Under the pieces are notes generated by a model, which did no database searches, had not been told where the DNA came from, and worked only from the letters and a program-made list of their open reading frames with translations. From UBA2256 sp964531105 (GTDB taxonomy: Bacteria > Spirochaetota > Spirochaetia > Treponematales > Rectinemataceae): a stretch of DNA of 64,000 nucleotides. Where the stretch lies: assembly GCA_964531105.1 (NCBI GenBank), contig CAZHFN010000004.1, positions 1 through 64,000 of the forward strand. Reading direction: 5' to 3'. Position 1 is the stretch's first letter. Every line of letters starts with the position of its first letter. Made by a program: the position numbers and the translations under genes. Shown in pieces: positions 27,285 to 36,612 of the stretch.

Positions 27285-30209
27285 ATAAAGTGATGAAACC
27301 GAGCTCTCTTAGTTATCTGCTCGGCAGAATTTCCGGCGAGTACAAGGCCAAGGGCTCCATATTCGAAATACCTTCAGCCCTGTTTTTCCCGGTCTTTGAG
27401 CTGGAAGCCGAAAGCCCCGGCATGACTATAATGTCCGGAAGAGCCAGTATTCCCATTGGCCCGGCCGCCGGACCCCACACGCAGATCGCTCCCAACATCC
27501 TTTCGGCATACCTGGCCGGCTCCAGGGTTTTCGAACTCAAGACCGTGCAGATCAAGGATAGGCTTGAACTGGACAAGCCCTGCATCGATGCCCTGGACGA
27601 AGGGCACAATGTGGAGTGGTCCACCGAGCTGAGCCTTGAAGAAGCCAGGAAAGAGTATCTCAACGCATGGATTCTAGTGAATCTGTTCGCATTCCTCTGG
27701 TCCAGGAAACCCGGCGACTTTTTTTTCAATATGTCCGTCGGCTATAGCCTGGAAGGCATAAAAACCCAAAAAATGGACGGATTCATAGAAGGGATGCGCA
27801 GACCCGAGACCTTTCCCTATTGGTCCCAGGCGATGGAAGAGCTAGAAGCCTTTATAAAAAGCCCTCCCTTTGCCCGGGCATTTGGAGAAGCGGCTGCGGA
27901 AAAGGCCAGACAACTGGCAGCCCATATGCCCGTTCGGCCAGTTCACTCGGTAACGCTCTCTACCATGCACGGCTGCCCGCCTGCGGAAATCGAAGGCATA
28001 GGCAGGTACTTGCTGCAGGAAAAGGGCTTCGACAGTTACATAAAACTCAATCCCACACTCTTGGGCTATGACAAGGCCCGTTCGATCCTGGATCGTTTGG
28101 GCTGGGAGAGAATCAAAGTTAAAAGGGAGAGCTTCGAGCAGGACCTGCAGATAGGCGACGCACTCCAACTCTGCAAAAATCTGGGGGCGGCGGCCAAGGA
28201 AAAAGGAAGACGCTTCGGAATAAAGCTGTCCAATACCCTGGCCAACGAAAACGAGGGCGAAAGGCTGCCAGGAGGGGAGCGCTATATGTCGGGCAGAGCC
28301 TTATTCCCCCTTACCATACACCTGGCGGCCCAGCTCCAGTCCTCGCTGAGAGACCCCACCATGCGCTTCTCCTACTCAGGAGGCGTATCCGCCCTCAACG
28401 CCGGAGCCTTGATCAAGGCAGGGCTGGGTCCACTCACCCTGGCCACCGACATACTCAAGCCGGGTGGCTATCTTCGCTTGGCCCAGATTGCCCGGCTTGT
28501 GGCAGATGCCCTTCCCCTTCCCCTAGAGCAGGGTCAACAGGATCCAGGCGCCCTGGCAGCCCTGGCTGAAAAAACGCTGAACGCCCCTGAATACAAGGCC
28601 GACTGGAAGCAGGGACAAGCATCGATTCCCCTGAAGCTTCCCCTCTTCGACTGCTTCGCCGCGCCCTGCATCGCCGCCTGTCCGGTAGGGCAAAAAGTCC
28701 CCGCCTATATCGACGCCATGAGTCGGGGCGAGGCTGATCAGGCTCTGGCCACCGTGCTTTCGGACAATCCTCTTCCTGCCATCACCGGAACTCTCTGTGA
28801 CCATGTCTGTCAGGACCACTGCTCCAGGGTGGACTACGAAGGCTCTGTGCGCATAAGGGACGTGAAAAAATTGGCCGAGGCCTCGTCCTCGGTACAGGTT
28901 GGAGTACTCGACACCTTCGCTACCGATGCCGCAACTGCCCAGGCTTCCGGCCGAGAAACCGGAGCCCTGACCTTGCGTTCTAAGGTGGCGGTGATAGGCG
29001 CCGGGCCCGCCGGCCTGGCCTGCGCCTTCCACNNNNNNNNNNNNNNNNNNNNNNNNNNNNNNNNNNNNNNNNNNNNNNNNNNNNNNNNNNNNNNNNNNNN
29101 NNNNNNNNNNNNNNNNNNNNNNNNNNNNNNNNGTGAGGGCAGCCACCCGCATCGAGGGCGTGGAAAAAGTCCTCCTCTCCTACAGGCGCAGCAGGGCAGA
29201 AATGCCCGCTGACAAGGAAGAACTGGAGAACGCCCTTTGCGAAGCCGCCGCGTTAAATGCAAAGCTGTCGGAATCCAAACCTATAATGGAAATAGCTTCA
29301 TCAGCACTGTTGGAACTGAGCCTTCCCGAAGGCGCAAGCCCGGGAAGGTTACGCTTGAGGAAAATGTACCTCGGCGAAAAGGATTCTTCGGGGCGGCGAA
29401 AACCCCTGCCTTCGGGTGAGAGCATGGATATTCCCTGCGATCTTCTTGTAAGCGCCATAGGAGAAACCCCTGATCTGGCTCTTCTAAAAAACCTGGGCTT
29501 TAAAAGCCAAGTCGGAAAACTTCCGGAGATCAATCCAGAAACCATGGCTACGGAAGTAGAAGGACTGTATATAGGCGGTGATGCACGACGAGGACCTTCT
29601 TCGATAATTGCTGCTGAGGCCGATGGAAGAGCGGCAGCGGCTTCAATTCTTGCAGGTATGGGCAAGATCCTCCCACTTCCAGACTATAAGGCTCCCGCTG
29701 TCCAGAAAGAAAAGCTATTGAAGCGGGGAGAACTGCTTTTTTCCCTCCATGCGGAAGACCCAGGATTTGCCGCCCGGGAAGCCGAGCGCTGCCTTTCCTG
29801 CGATTCAGCATGCCTGCGCTGCGTGGAAGTCTGCCCCAACAGGGCCAATCTCTTTATTGAATCGCCAGGCCCCTTTCTTCAGTGGTCCCAGATACTCCAC
29901 ATGGACAGGTACTGCAATGAATGTGGCAACTGCGGCTTTTTCTGTCCCTATCAAGGCGATCCCTGCAAGGATAAGCCCACGCTTTTCGACAATGCTGACG
30001 AATTGAAAGCATCGCCCAATCCAGGCTTCGCCTTCGTCCTGGATTCCCTTCCCTCCCTTGTGCTGAGAGCCGAGGCAGGTGCTAAAGTCTTTAGTCTCGA
30101 TTACTCGGGTTGGAACGGCAGTTCATCAATCCCCAAGGCGGCTGCCATGATCGCCCTTGCCCGGGAAGTCTACCGGAATCATTCCTATTTGCTGGAGAAG
30201 CGCTCATGA
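27281..30209 (+). CDS. ygfK: YgfK-type putative purine-pathway reductase, internal gap
   Basis: A large flavin/iron-sulfur protein, about 943 visible residues against 1032 in E. coli YgfK; the gap hides about 90 within the FAD/NAD region. Order: an N-terminal TIM-barrel-like dihydroorotate-dehydrogenase-type domain (PIGPAAGPHTQIAPNILSAY, STMHGCPPAEIE, IKLSNTLA), a GltD-like cysteine cluster (CFAAPCIAACPVG, CDHVCQDHCSR), the FAD loop VIGAGPAGLACAF, the second dinucleotide region ending YIGGDARRGPSSI, and a C-terminal ferredoxin-like cluster (CLSCDSACLRCVEVCPN, YCNECGNCGFFCPYQGDPC). It was once called a selenate reductase subunit; genetics in gut bacteria ties ygfK to anaerobic urate use, where a reductive step fits. 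The start at 27281 overlaps the upstream stop. Confidence 0.88.
29033..29132. other. Scaffold gap (100 N), genuine missing sequence
   Basis: The flanks differ. The gap falls inside the YgfK FAD/NAD domain, just after its first dinucleotide-binding loop. About 270 bases may be missing, by family length. Confidence 0.85.
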
Positions 30210-31549
30210 TACTTTTTGAAAACCTCAGGCTCCTATCCTTCAATCCTCCGGAAGTATCAGGCCCTCTGGACCTCGCAGCGTGGGAACCCGGAGAGGGTGG
30301 GGAATCTTCTGGCCACATTGCCGCTATAGGAAAAAATCTAGCCCAGCTCTATCCCAAAGCCCAAAAGGCTGGCAGCGGCGGGTATCTATCCTGCGGCCTG
30401 GTCTGCGCCCACACTCATCTCTACTCAGCCCTCGCCCGGGGTATCACTACGGCTATCGAGCCTTCCAGCGACTTTGTCCAAATTCTCCAGCATCTCTGGT
30501 GGAGGCTGGACAGAGCCATAGATTTTCCCATTCTCAGGGCTAGCGCCTCGGCAGGTTGCGCCGACGCCCTCTTCGCCGGCGTAACATCCCTGGTGGATCA
30601 TCATGCGAGCCCCTCCTGCATCGACGGGAGCCTTTCGGTGATACGAGATGCGTATGAAAGCCTGGGCATCCGGGGAATTCTCTGCTACGAGACAACAGAC
30701 AGAAATGGCAGGGAAGGCGCTCTTGCAGGAGTGCGGGAGAATATCCGCTTCGCCGAGGAGCTGGACAAAGGGCAATCGAAAACAAGCGCTTCATTAGTTC
30801 AAGCCGCTATAGGAGGGCATGCGGGATTCACCCTGTCTGCGGAAAGCATGGAACTCCTGGCCGATGCCGCCCGCAGAACAAAGAGGGGCATCCACATTCA
30901 CCTGGCTGAGGATAGATTCGATGCCACCGAGTCCCACAGCCGCTATGGCAAAGACCTTATAAGCAGACTGGATGAGCTGGGAGTATTGAACGAAAAAAGC
31001 ATTATAGCCCATGGCCTCTGGCTTTCCAGCGCCGAGGTGGAGCTGATGAACAGGCGCAGGGCTTTCCTGGCTCACAACGCACGATCCAACATGAACAATG
31101 CGGTGGGGTATAATAGCTTCCTCCATACCCAGGCCAATGTTGTACTGGGCACAGACGGCATGGGTGCCGATATGCTAGAGGAGTTAAAGTTTGCCGTATT
31201 CCGACACAGAGAGAGCACAGGCCCCTGGTGGCCTGGGGATTTTCTGAGCTGTCTGGACAGGGGTAATCGTCTCATGGAAACCTACATCGGCATAGGTTTC
31301 GGCCAGCTCAAGGTAGGCTACCCCGCCGACTTGGTTCACTGGGACTACGACCCGCCCACTCCACTGGAATCCGCCAACCTGGCGGGCCATCTGGCATTCG
31401 GTCTGAGCTCCAGATCGGTAAAAAGCGTAGCCGTCAATGGAGCGCTTAGAATAAAGGACAGAAAGCCCCTCTTCGATTATGAGGCTATTCAAGCCGAAGC
31501 GAGAGTGCAGGCATCACGACTATGGAAAAACATGGAAGGACTTCAATGA
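30206..31549 (+). CDS. ssnA: SsnA-family amidohydrolase
   Basis: A 447-residue metal-dependent aminohydrolase of the TRZ/ATZ type. It has GYLSCGLVCAHTHLYSALARG (metal HxH), VDHHASP, IHIHLAEDRFDAT, AHGLWLS and the catalytic-Asp region VLGTDGMGADM. Length matches E. coli SsnA (about 442). The substrate is not firmly known; the gene is one of the recurrent members of anaerobic purine/urate clusters, where a deamination or ring hydrolysis is expected. ATGA overlaps couple it to ygfK upstream and ygeY downstream; an in-frame start further upstream would lie wholly within ygfK and is rejected. Confidence 0.88.
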   Translation: MILFENLRLLSFNPPEVSGPLDLAAWEPGEGGESSGHIAAIGKNLAQLYPKAQKAGSGGYLSCGLVCAHTHLYSALARGITTAIEPSSDFVQILQHLWWRLDRAIDFPILRASASAGCADALFAGVTSLVDHHASPSCIDGSLSVIRDAYESLGIRGILCYETTDRNGREGALAGVRENIRFAEELDKGQSKTSASLVQAAIGGHAGFTLSAESMELLADAARRTKRGIHIHLAEDRFDATESHSRYGKDLISRLDELGVLNEKSIIAHGLWLSSAEVELMNRRRAFLAHNARSNMNNAVGYNSFLHTQANVVLGTDGMGADMLEELKFAVFRHRESTGPWWPGDFLSCLDRGNRLMETYIGIGFGQLKVGYPADLVHWDYDPPTPLESANLAGHLAFGLSSRSVKSVAVNGALRIKDRKPLFDYEAIQAEARVQASRLWKNMEGLQ

Positions 31550-32757
31550 AAATTTCTAAAGCAATTCTTCAAAAAGCGGCCGAGTACAGGGATTACAGCG
31601 CCAGGACGCTGGGCACGATCATACAAGTGCCCGCCCACAGCGGCACCGAAGGTCCTCGAATAGAACTACTCAAGCGCCTTTGCCAGGAAGCGGGGATGGA
31701 AAATCTCAGGATAGACGGACTGGGATCCCTCATCGGCCAGATCGGCAATGGCGAGAAGAAGCTGGTGTTCGATGCACATATCGATACTGTGGGAATCGGT
31801 GATGAAAGCCAATGGAAAACCCCTCCTTTTTCGGGCATGATCGCCAACGGCCTCGTCCATGGCCGGGGCTCCACCGACCAGTTAGGCGGAGCTGCATCCA
31901 TGATTAGCGCCGCACGAATACTCAAGGATTTAGCTTACAAGGGTGACTTCACGGTCTTCTTCACCTTTACCGTTATGGAAGAAGATTGTGATGGCCTATG
32001 CTGGAAGCACCTTATTGAGGAAGAAGGCTTGGTGCCTGATTTCGTCGTATCCACGGAGCCCACATCCTGCAGGCTGTATAGGGGTCATCGGGGCCGTATG
32101 GAGATCCAGATCGATATCAGGGGCCGCTCATGTCATGGTTCGGCGCCCGAGCGTGGAGACTCGGCGGCCTACAAGGCCGCCCGGGCAGCCCTGGCGATAG
32201 AAAAGCTTAACAGCGAACTTAAGCCTGATGAGGATGAGTTTTTAGGCAAGGGTACCATTGTCGTTTCTCAAATCAAGGTTCAGGGACCCAGTCAGTGTGC
32301 CGTGCCCGACCAGGCGATGCTCTATTGCGACAGGCGCCTGACCTGGGGCGAGAATGATGCGATCGCCATAGCCCAGGTTGAAAAAGTCCTGCGTGAAGCT
32401 GGAGTGGACAGCTTCACGGTGAAGATGCCCGAGTACAGACAGCCGGCATATACTGGGAAAGTCTATGCCCAGGAACTCTACTTCCCCACCTGGAAAATAA
32501 GGGCCGATCATCCTCTGGTGCGCGCCGGTGTGGAAGCCTATGGCGATCTTTATGGCAAGCCGCCTGTGGTGGACAAATGGACCTTCTCCACAAATTGCGT
32601 GGCCATCTGCGGTCGGCATCAGATTCCCTGCATAGGATTCGGGCCGGGCGATGAGGATCAGGCTCATGCGCCTAACGAGGTGAACAAGATAGACGACCTG
32701 GAGAAATGCACGGCCTTCTATGCGGCCCTGCCCTATGCCCTGGAAAAGCGCTCATGA
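31546..32757 (+). CDS. ygeY: YgeY-type M20 metallopeptidase/deacylase
   Basis: A 403-residue M20-family hydrolase, the same length as E. coli YgeY. It shows the di-zinc motifs VFDAHIDTVGIG, GRGSTDQLGG, the catalytic Glu pair in VMEEDCDG, and TEPTSCRLYRGHRGR, plus the C-terminal His in GDEDQAHAPNE. M20 enzymes cleave peptide or carbamoyl amide bonds. In this cluster a carbamoyl- or ureido-acid is the likely substrate (inference). GGAAGGA precedes the ATG, which overlaps the ssnA stop. Confidence 0.9.
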   Translation: MKISKAILQKAAEYRDYSARTLGTIIQVPAHSGTEGPRIELLKRLCQEAGMENLRIDGLGSLIGQIGNGEKKLVFDAHIDTVGIGDESQWKTPPFSGMIANGLVHGRGSTDQLGGAASMISAARILKDLAYKGDFTVFFTFTVMEEDCDGLCWKHLIEEEGLVPDFVVSTEPTSCRLYRGHRGRMEIQIDIRGRSCHGSAPERGDSAAYKAARAALAIEKLNSELKPDEDEFLGKGTIVVSQIKVQGPSQCAVPDQAMLYCDRRLTWGENDAIAIAQVEKVLREAGVDSFTVKMPEYRQPAYTGKVYAQELYFPTWKIRADHPLVRAGVEAYGDLYGKPPVVDKWTFSTNCVAICGRHQIPCIGFGPGDEDQAHAPNEVNKIDDLEKCTAFYAALPYALEKRS

Positions 32758-34004
32758 GATGGTTCTATTCCTGCCCTTGTTGCGGAAAAACATATGACAT
32801 AGCTCCCGGCACCTATCTCTGCCAGTCCTGTGCAGCGGGGCAGGAAGCTGATAAGCCTCTGGAAGGGGTTCTCGAGTGCTTATGGGAAGCTGAGGAAAAA
32901 GATCCCGAATTTCAAAGCGCAAAAAATGGAAAAACCATCCCCCTACCGGTAGAGGCTACATACTTCCCTTCCATTCCTGTGGGCGACACTCCCCTCTGGG
33001 CGCCTGTGCGGCTCAGGAAGCTTCTGGATGCCCCGGGGCTCTTTCTCAAGGATGATACCTGCAATCCATCCGGCTCCTTCAAGGACAGGGCGAGCAATCT
33101 TGTAGCGGCCTTTGCCATCAGGCACGGTATTAAGGAGATAGCCCTGGCCTCCACAGGCAACGCTGCGTCCAGCATGGCGTGCATCGGCGCCGCGGCGGGC
33201 ATACGCGTAAAGGTTTTCCTTCCCGCCGCGGCGCCTGCCGCCAAAAGGATTCAGGTTCTCCAATACGGTGCCCAACTCGTGGAGGTACAAGGAACCTACG
33301 ACAAGGCCTTTGACGATTCTCTGGAATATTCTTCGAAAACAAAGGTTTTATCTCGCAATACAGCCTATAATCCCCTCACGATAGAAGGCAAAAAAACCGC
33401 TTCTTTCGAAATTGCAAAAGATTTGGGCACGTTGCGCGATACTAATGAAACCAGCAATGCTCTGAAAAGTTGCGCGACACAGAAAAATGACGGCGCACTC
33501 CCTAAAAGCAAGTATTGTTCTCCCGGCCATGTTTTTGTGCCCACCGGCGATGGAGTAATACTGTCAGGCATTATCAAGGGTTTCGAGGATATGCTGCGGT
33601 TGGGTTTGGTAAACACAATGCCCATTCTCTGGGCTTGTCAAGCGGAAGGCTCTTCTGCAATTGCGAGAGCGCTGAACACCGGACGATTCAATGCGATTCC
33701 TTCAAAAACGTTGGCCGACTCCATTTCTGTGGATGTGCCGCGCAACGGTACTTTCGCCCTCGAAAAGATGAAGAAATACGGCAGCAAAGCAGTCACTGTA
33801 ACAGACGAGGAAATACTGGAAAGCCAACACCTCCTTGCTTCGGGTAGCGGTCTCTTTGCCGAACCTTCCAGCGCCTGCGCTTTCGCCTCCTACCTCAAGG
33901 TAAAGAATGAAATCGAAAAGGAGGAAACTGTCGTTATCCTCCTCACCGGCTCAGGGCTCAAGGATATCGGACACGCAGCACTGGGTGTAGGAGCCCGGCT
34001 ATAG
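32754..34004 (+). CDS. Threonine-synthase-like PLP enzyme with N-terminal zinc ribbon
   Basis: A 416-residue fold-type II PLP protein. An N-terminal CPCC/CQSC zinc-ribbon-like element is followed by the PLP-lysine motif NPSGSFKDRAS, the phosphate/substrate loop ASTGNAASSMACIGAAAG, and PTGDGVILSGIIKGFEDM, as in threonine synthase. The usual ThrC partners are absent; it sits in the ygeY overlap chain where E. coli has ygeX (diaminopropionate ammonia-lyase). It may therefore perform the PLP elimination of the purine pathway. Residues about 225-262 form an extra, AT-rich insertion lying between two copies of GTTGCGCGA (33431, 33469). A perfect 14-bp inverted repeat lies at 33186-33235. Fold certain, reaction uncertain. 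Confidence 0.75.
   Translation: MRWFYSCPCCGKTYDIAPGTYLCQSCAAGQEADKPLEGVLECLWEAEEKDPEFQSAKNGKTIPLPVEATYFPSIPVGDTPLWAPVRLRKLLDAPGLFLKDDTCNPSGSFKDRASNLVAAFAIRHGIKEIALASTGNAASSMACIGAAAGIRVKVFLPAAAPAAKRIQVLQYGAQLVEVQGTYDKAFDDSLEYSSKTKVLSRNTAYNPLTIEGKKTASFEIAKDLGTLRDTNETSNALKSCATQKNDGALPKSKYCSPGHVFVPTGDGVILSGIIKGFEDMLRLGLVNTMPILWACQAEGSSAIARALNTGRFNAIPSKTLADSISVDVPRNGTFALEKMKKYGSKAVTVTDEEILESQHLLASGSGLFAEPSSACAFASYLKVKNEIEKEETVVILLTGSGLKDIGHAALGVGARL
33186..33235. repeat. Intragenic perfect 14-bp inverted repeat
   Basis: GGCGCCGCGGCGGG (33186-33199) and its exact reverse complement (33222-33235) flank a 22-base loop inside the threonine-synthase-like gene, just after the PLP phosphate-loop codons. 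Confidence 0.9.
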
Positions 34005-34010
34005 AGCAAG

Positions 34011-34685
34011 TTAGTGGGTACAGTCGTGCCCGTGGTCTCCGTGACCAGAGCAGCCTTCGCCCGAATCCTTCAGCGTTCCCGCAGCAAAGGCTTCAGCGGC
34101 GGCCTTAGCTTGGCCTGAGGCACCCCGTAGAACCTTAATGCCCTGGGCCTGCAGCACCCGTACGGCGCCTTCGCCCATATTGCCTGCCACCAAATGAGTG
34201 ACCCCTGAACGGGCGAGCACCGCCGCAATGCCCGACTTGCAGCCGCAATCTTCGGGAGATGGCACAGCCTGCTCTTCCACAAGTCCACCTTTTTCGACTC
34301 TGTATATAAGGAATTCCTTGCAATGACCAAAATGCTCGTCCACAAGCCCATCCCGGGATGGCACCGCTATTTTCATGATTGAATCTCCTTGGGTAGTAAA
34401 GATTACCTCACCCCCGTCTATCCTGAGGGCCTTTCCGTTCAATATGGCGTCAGCTACCTTACGCCTGGCTATTTCCACTATTCTTCCAAAGGTTTGTCGA
34501 GAAACGCCCATGGATCTGGCCGCCGCTTCCTGGTACAGGCCTTCCAGGTCTGCCAGCCTCAGGGCTTCCGCTTCGTCGAATCCAAGGACTAATTCCTCCA
34601 GTTCCCTGGCGGGAATCCCTGCCGGCTTCATGAGACGTGGCATGAGGGCGGCGCCGAGGCGACGCTCGATAGGTGGGCGAGGCAT
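34011..34685 (-). CDS. DUF134 HTH domain fused to a NifX/NifB-type cofactor-binding domain
   Basis: A 224-residue two-domain protein. Residues 1-100 are the DUF134 helix-turn-helix (PRPPIERRLG, ELVLGFDEAEALRLADLEGLYQEAAARSMGVSRQTFGRIV). Residues about 104-205 are a dinitrogenase iron-molybdenum-cofactor-binding fold (IAVPSRDGLVDEHFGHCKEFLIY, GIKVLRG). The tail is His/Cys rich (GCSGHGDHGHDCTH) and probably binds metal. Usually these are separate genes near Mrp-type ATPases. It forms a minus-strand pair with the Mrp gene and sits inside the molybdoenzyme region, suggesting a role in metal sensing or cluster delivery (inference). Confidence 0.85.
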   Translation of the reverse strand: MPRPPIERRLGAALMPRLMKPAGIPARELEELVLGFDEAEALRLADLEGLYQEAAARSMGVSRQTFGRIVEIARRKVADAILNGKALRIDGGEVIFTTQGDSIMKIAVPSRDGLVDEHFGHCKEFLIYRVEKGGLVEEQAVPSPEDCGCKSGIAAVLARSGVTHLVAGNMGEGAVRVLQAQGIKVLRGASGQAKAAAEAFAAGTLKDSGEGCSGHGDHGHDCTH

Positions 34686-34690
34686 TGGCC

Positions 34691-35488
34691 TTACCTTTCA
34701 TTGGCGGGCTTGAAGCTCGCCAGGGCTAGTTCCATCTCCGTCGCAATCTTGTCTGCATCTTTCCTGACCGCTTCCGAAAGAGCCGACCAGCGGATGCTTC
34801 TGGACTGGGCAACTTCCTTGCGCCAGGGTAATTCGGCCAGAACGGGTAAACCTATCCTCGCCCTTCCCCCTTCATTTCCATCGTCGAAGAGCTTAGTTTC
34901 CTCTCCGCAGTGGGGGCAGACAATGGTTCGCATATTCTCAACAATGCCTAAAACAGGAGCCTTGAGCATGGAAGCCATCTTTACCGATTTGCTCACGATC
35001 ATGGAAACATAGTCCTGAGGGGTTCCCACGACAATGATTCCTGAAAATGGAATGGTCTGCAAAGCAGTAAGGGCTACATCAGATGTGCCAGGAGGGAAGT
35101 CGATCACCAGGTAGTCCAGCTCTCCCCATTCGGAATCACCCCAGAACTGCTCTATAGCCTTACCCAGCAAGGGACCCCGCCAGATAACCGGTTCGTCTTC
35201 CTTTTCATTGAAAAGGTTGATGGAAAGAACTTTTATCCCTTCTTCGTTTATGACGGGAATAAGCTTGGAGCCGTCGGATTCAGCCCTGAAGGAGTCGATC
35301 CCCATGAGCCTGGGAATGCTGGGTCCGGTGATATCAGCATCCAGCATGCCTACCTTGAGGCCACGTGCGGACAAGGATTGGGCGAGAAGTACGGCCACAG
35401 TGGATTTTCCTACGCCACCCTTACCGCTCACCACGCCTATAACTCGCTTTATGCCCGGAATGGGCTTTTTTTCTGGAACAAGATCCAT
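34691..35488 (-). CDS. Mrp/NBP35-type P-loop ATPase, iron-sulfur carrier
   Basis: A 265-residue ATPase with the deviant Walker A VVSGKGGVGKSTVAVLLAQ, LDADITGPSIPRLMG, LVIDFPPGTSDVALT and the Fe-S-binding pair CPHCGEE near residue 195. Mrp proteins carry and transfer [4Fe-4S] clusters to apoproteins. It is transcribed just ahead of the DUF134-NifX gene and away from the ZIP gene. With YgfK and two molybdenum hydroxylases nearby, there is plenty of Fe-S client demand; a direct link is inferred. Confidence 0.9.
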   Translation of the reverse strand: MDLVPEKKPIPGIKRVIGVVSGKGGVGKSTVAVLLAQSLSARGLKVGMLDADITGPSIPRLMGIDSFRAESDGSKLIPVINEEGIKVLSINLFNEKEDEPVIWRGPLLGKAIEQFWGDSEWGELDYLVIDFPPGTSDVALTALQTIPFSGIIVVGTPQDYVSMIVSKSVKMASMLKAPVLGIVENMRTIVCPHCGEETKLFDDGNEGGRARIGLPVLAELPWRKEVAQSRSIRWSALSEAVRKDADKIATEMELALASFKPANER

Positions 35489-35503
35489 GTCAGCACTCCT
35501 TAT

Positions 35504-35518
35504 CAGGAATTATTATCA
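35504..35518. promoter_or_regulatory. Weak Fur/PerR-like box between mrp and the ZIP gene
   Basis: On the minus strand the sequence TGATAATAATTCCTG matches the left half of the 7-1-7 metal-regulator palindrome (TGATAATnATTATCA) but not the right half. It sits 16 bases before the mrp ATG. Suggestive only. Confidence 0.2.
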
Positions 35519-35621
35519 TTAGCCCATAATCGCGCGTTCGCCCTCAGACTGTCAAGGATAGGACACTAGCTTGGAACGATTGGGCGTTTTCGGGTAGACT
35601 GTTCGAGGAGACTTATGCCTT

Positions 35622-36464
35622 ATGTCGGATTCAGCCCTTCTCCATGCTTTTCTTCTCACCCTCCTGGCGGGGCTTGCCACCGGAGCGGGAAGTTTCATTG
35701 CCCTTCTTTCCAAGAAAACCACACCTCGATTTCTCTCCATTTCCCTGGGATTCTCGGCAGGTGTCATGATATTCGTATCCCTGGTCGAGCTTTTTAACGA
35801 GGCGCGCAGGCAGCTCTCCCTCATCTGGGGTGAACAGGGCGCCTATTGGGGGGCGATAGGGGGTTTCCTGTTCGGAATGGGTCTTATCGCCTTAATCGAT
35901 AGGATTGTACCCGCTGCGGTTAACCCTCACGAAGCCAGGGCTACCGAGGCTGCACGCTTCGAGGCCTCCCATCTCCAGGCCTGCGACGAACACCCTGGCA
36001 TGAGGAAAGGGAGGCTGCTCAGGACGGGGCTTCTCACTGCCATTGTAGTAGCCCTTCATAACTTGCCCGAAGGGGTGGCAACTTTTTTCGCCGCCCTCCA
36101 GGATAAGCAACTGGGCGTAACCATAGCCCTGGCGGTAGCCATCCACAATATTCCCGAGGGCATCGCCATATCGGTTCCAGTTTATTATTCCACTGGATCC
36201 AGGGCTAAGGCGTTCTGGTACTCCTTTGCATCGGGGCTTTCTGAGCCCATCGGCGCCATTCTTGGCTATCTGCTGCTCATGCCCCTTTTAGGCGGACCCA
36301 CCTTCGGCATAGTCCTAGCCTCCGTTGCGGGCATTATGATCTATATATCCCTGGATGAACTTCTCCCTTCGGCCAGAGAGTATGGCAAGAGTCACCTGGC
36401 CATGCTGGGCCTGGCGGGGGGCATGGGCGTGATGGCCATAAGCCTCGCTCTCGGCTCTGGTTGA
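35622..36464 (+). CDS. ZIP-family metal transporter
   Basis: A 280-residue inner-membrane protein of the ZIP family (ZupT/GufA type), with about 8 helices. The signature HNLPEGVATFFA in helix 4 and AIHNIPEGIAIS in helix 5 provide the metal-binding His/Glu residues. A cytosolic loop with His (SHLQACDEHPG) lies between helices 3 and 4. It imports Zn2+ or Fe2+. Its divergence from the Mrp pair and position inside the purine island suggest supply of zinc for the several amidohydrolases, or iron for the Fe-S proteins (inference). Confidence 0.88.
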   Translation: MSDSALLHAFLLTLLAGLATGAGSFIALLSKKTTPRFLSISLGFSAGVMIFVSLVELFNEARRQLSLIWGEQGAYWGAIGGFLFGMGLIALIDRIVPAAVNPHEARATEAARFEASHLQACDEHPGMRKGRLLRTGLLTAIVVALHNLPEGVATFFAALQDKQLGVTIALAVAIHNIPEGIAISVPVYYSTGSRAKAFWYSFASGLSEPIGAILGYLLLMPLLGGPTFGIVLASVAGIMIYISLDELLPSAREYGKSHLAMLGLAGGMGVMAISLALGSG

Positions 36465-36612
36465 AAGCAAAACATGCCGACTTGCTGCCATGCAGTAAAT
36501 TAGCCTGTAAAAAACCTCAAAAGCATCGTATACTTTTATTCCTCCGCCAAGCCCGGACATATGGTTTTCGAAGCCACCCAGGCAGCGGAAAGATAGTACC
36601 AAGGAGCGGATG

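Noticed and set aside
32754..34004. Calling this gene thrC outright
   Set aside because: The fold agrees, but it lies in an overlap chain with purine genes, with no hom or thrB, and carries an unusual insertion.
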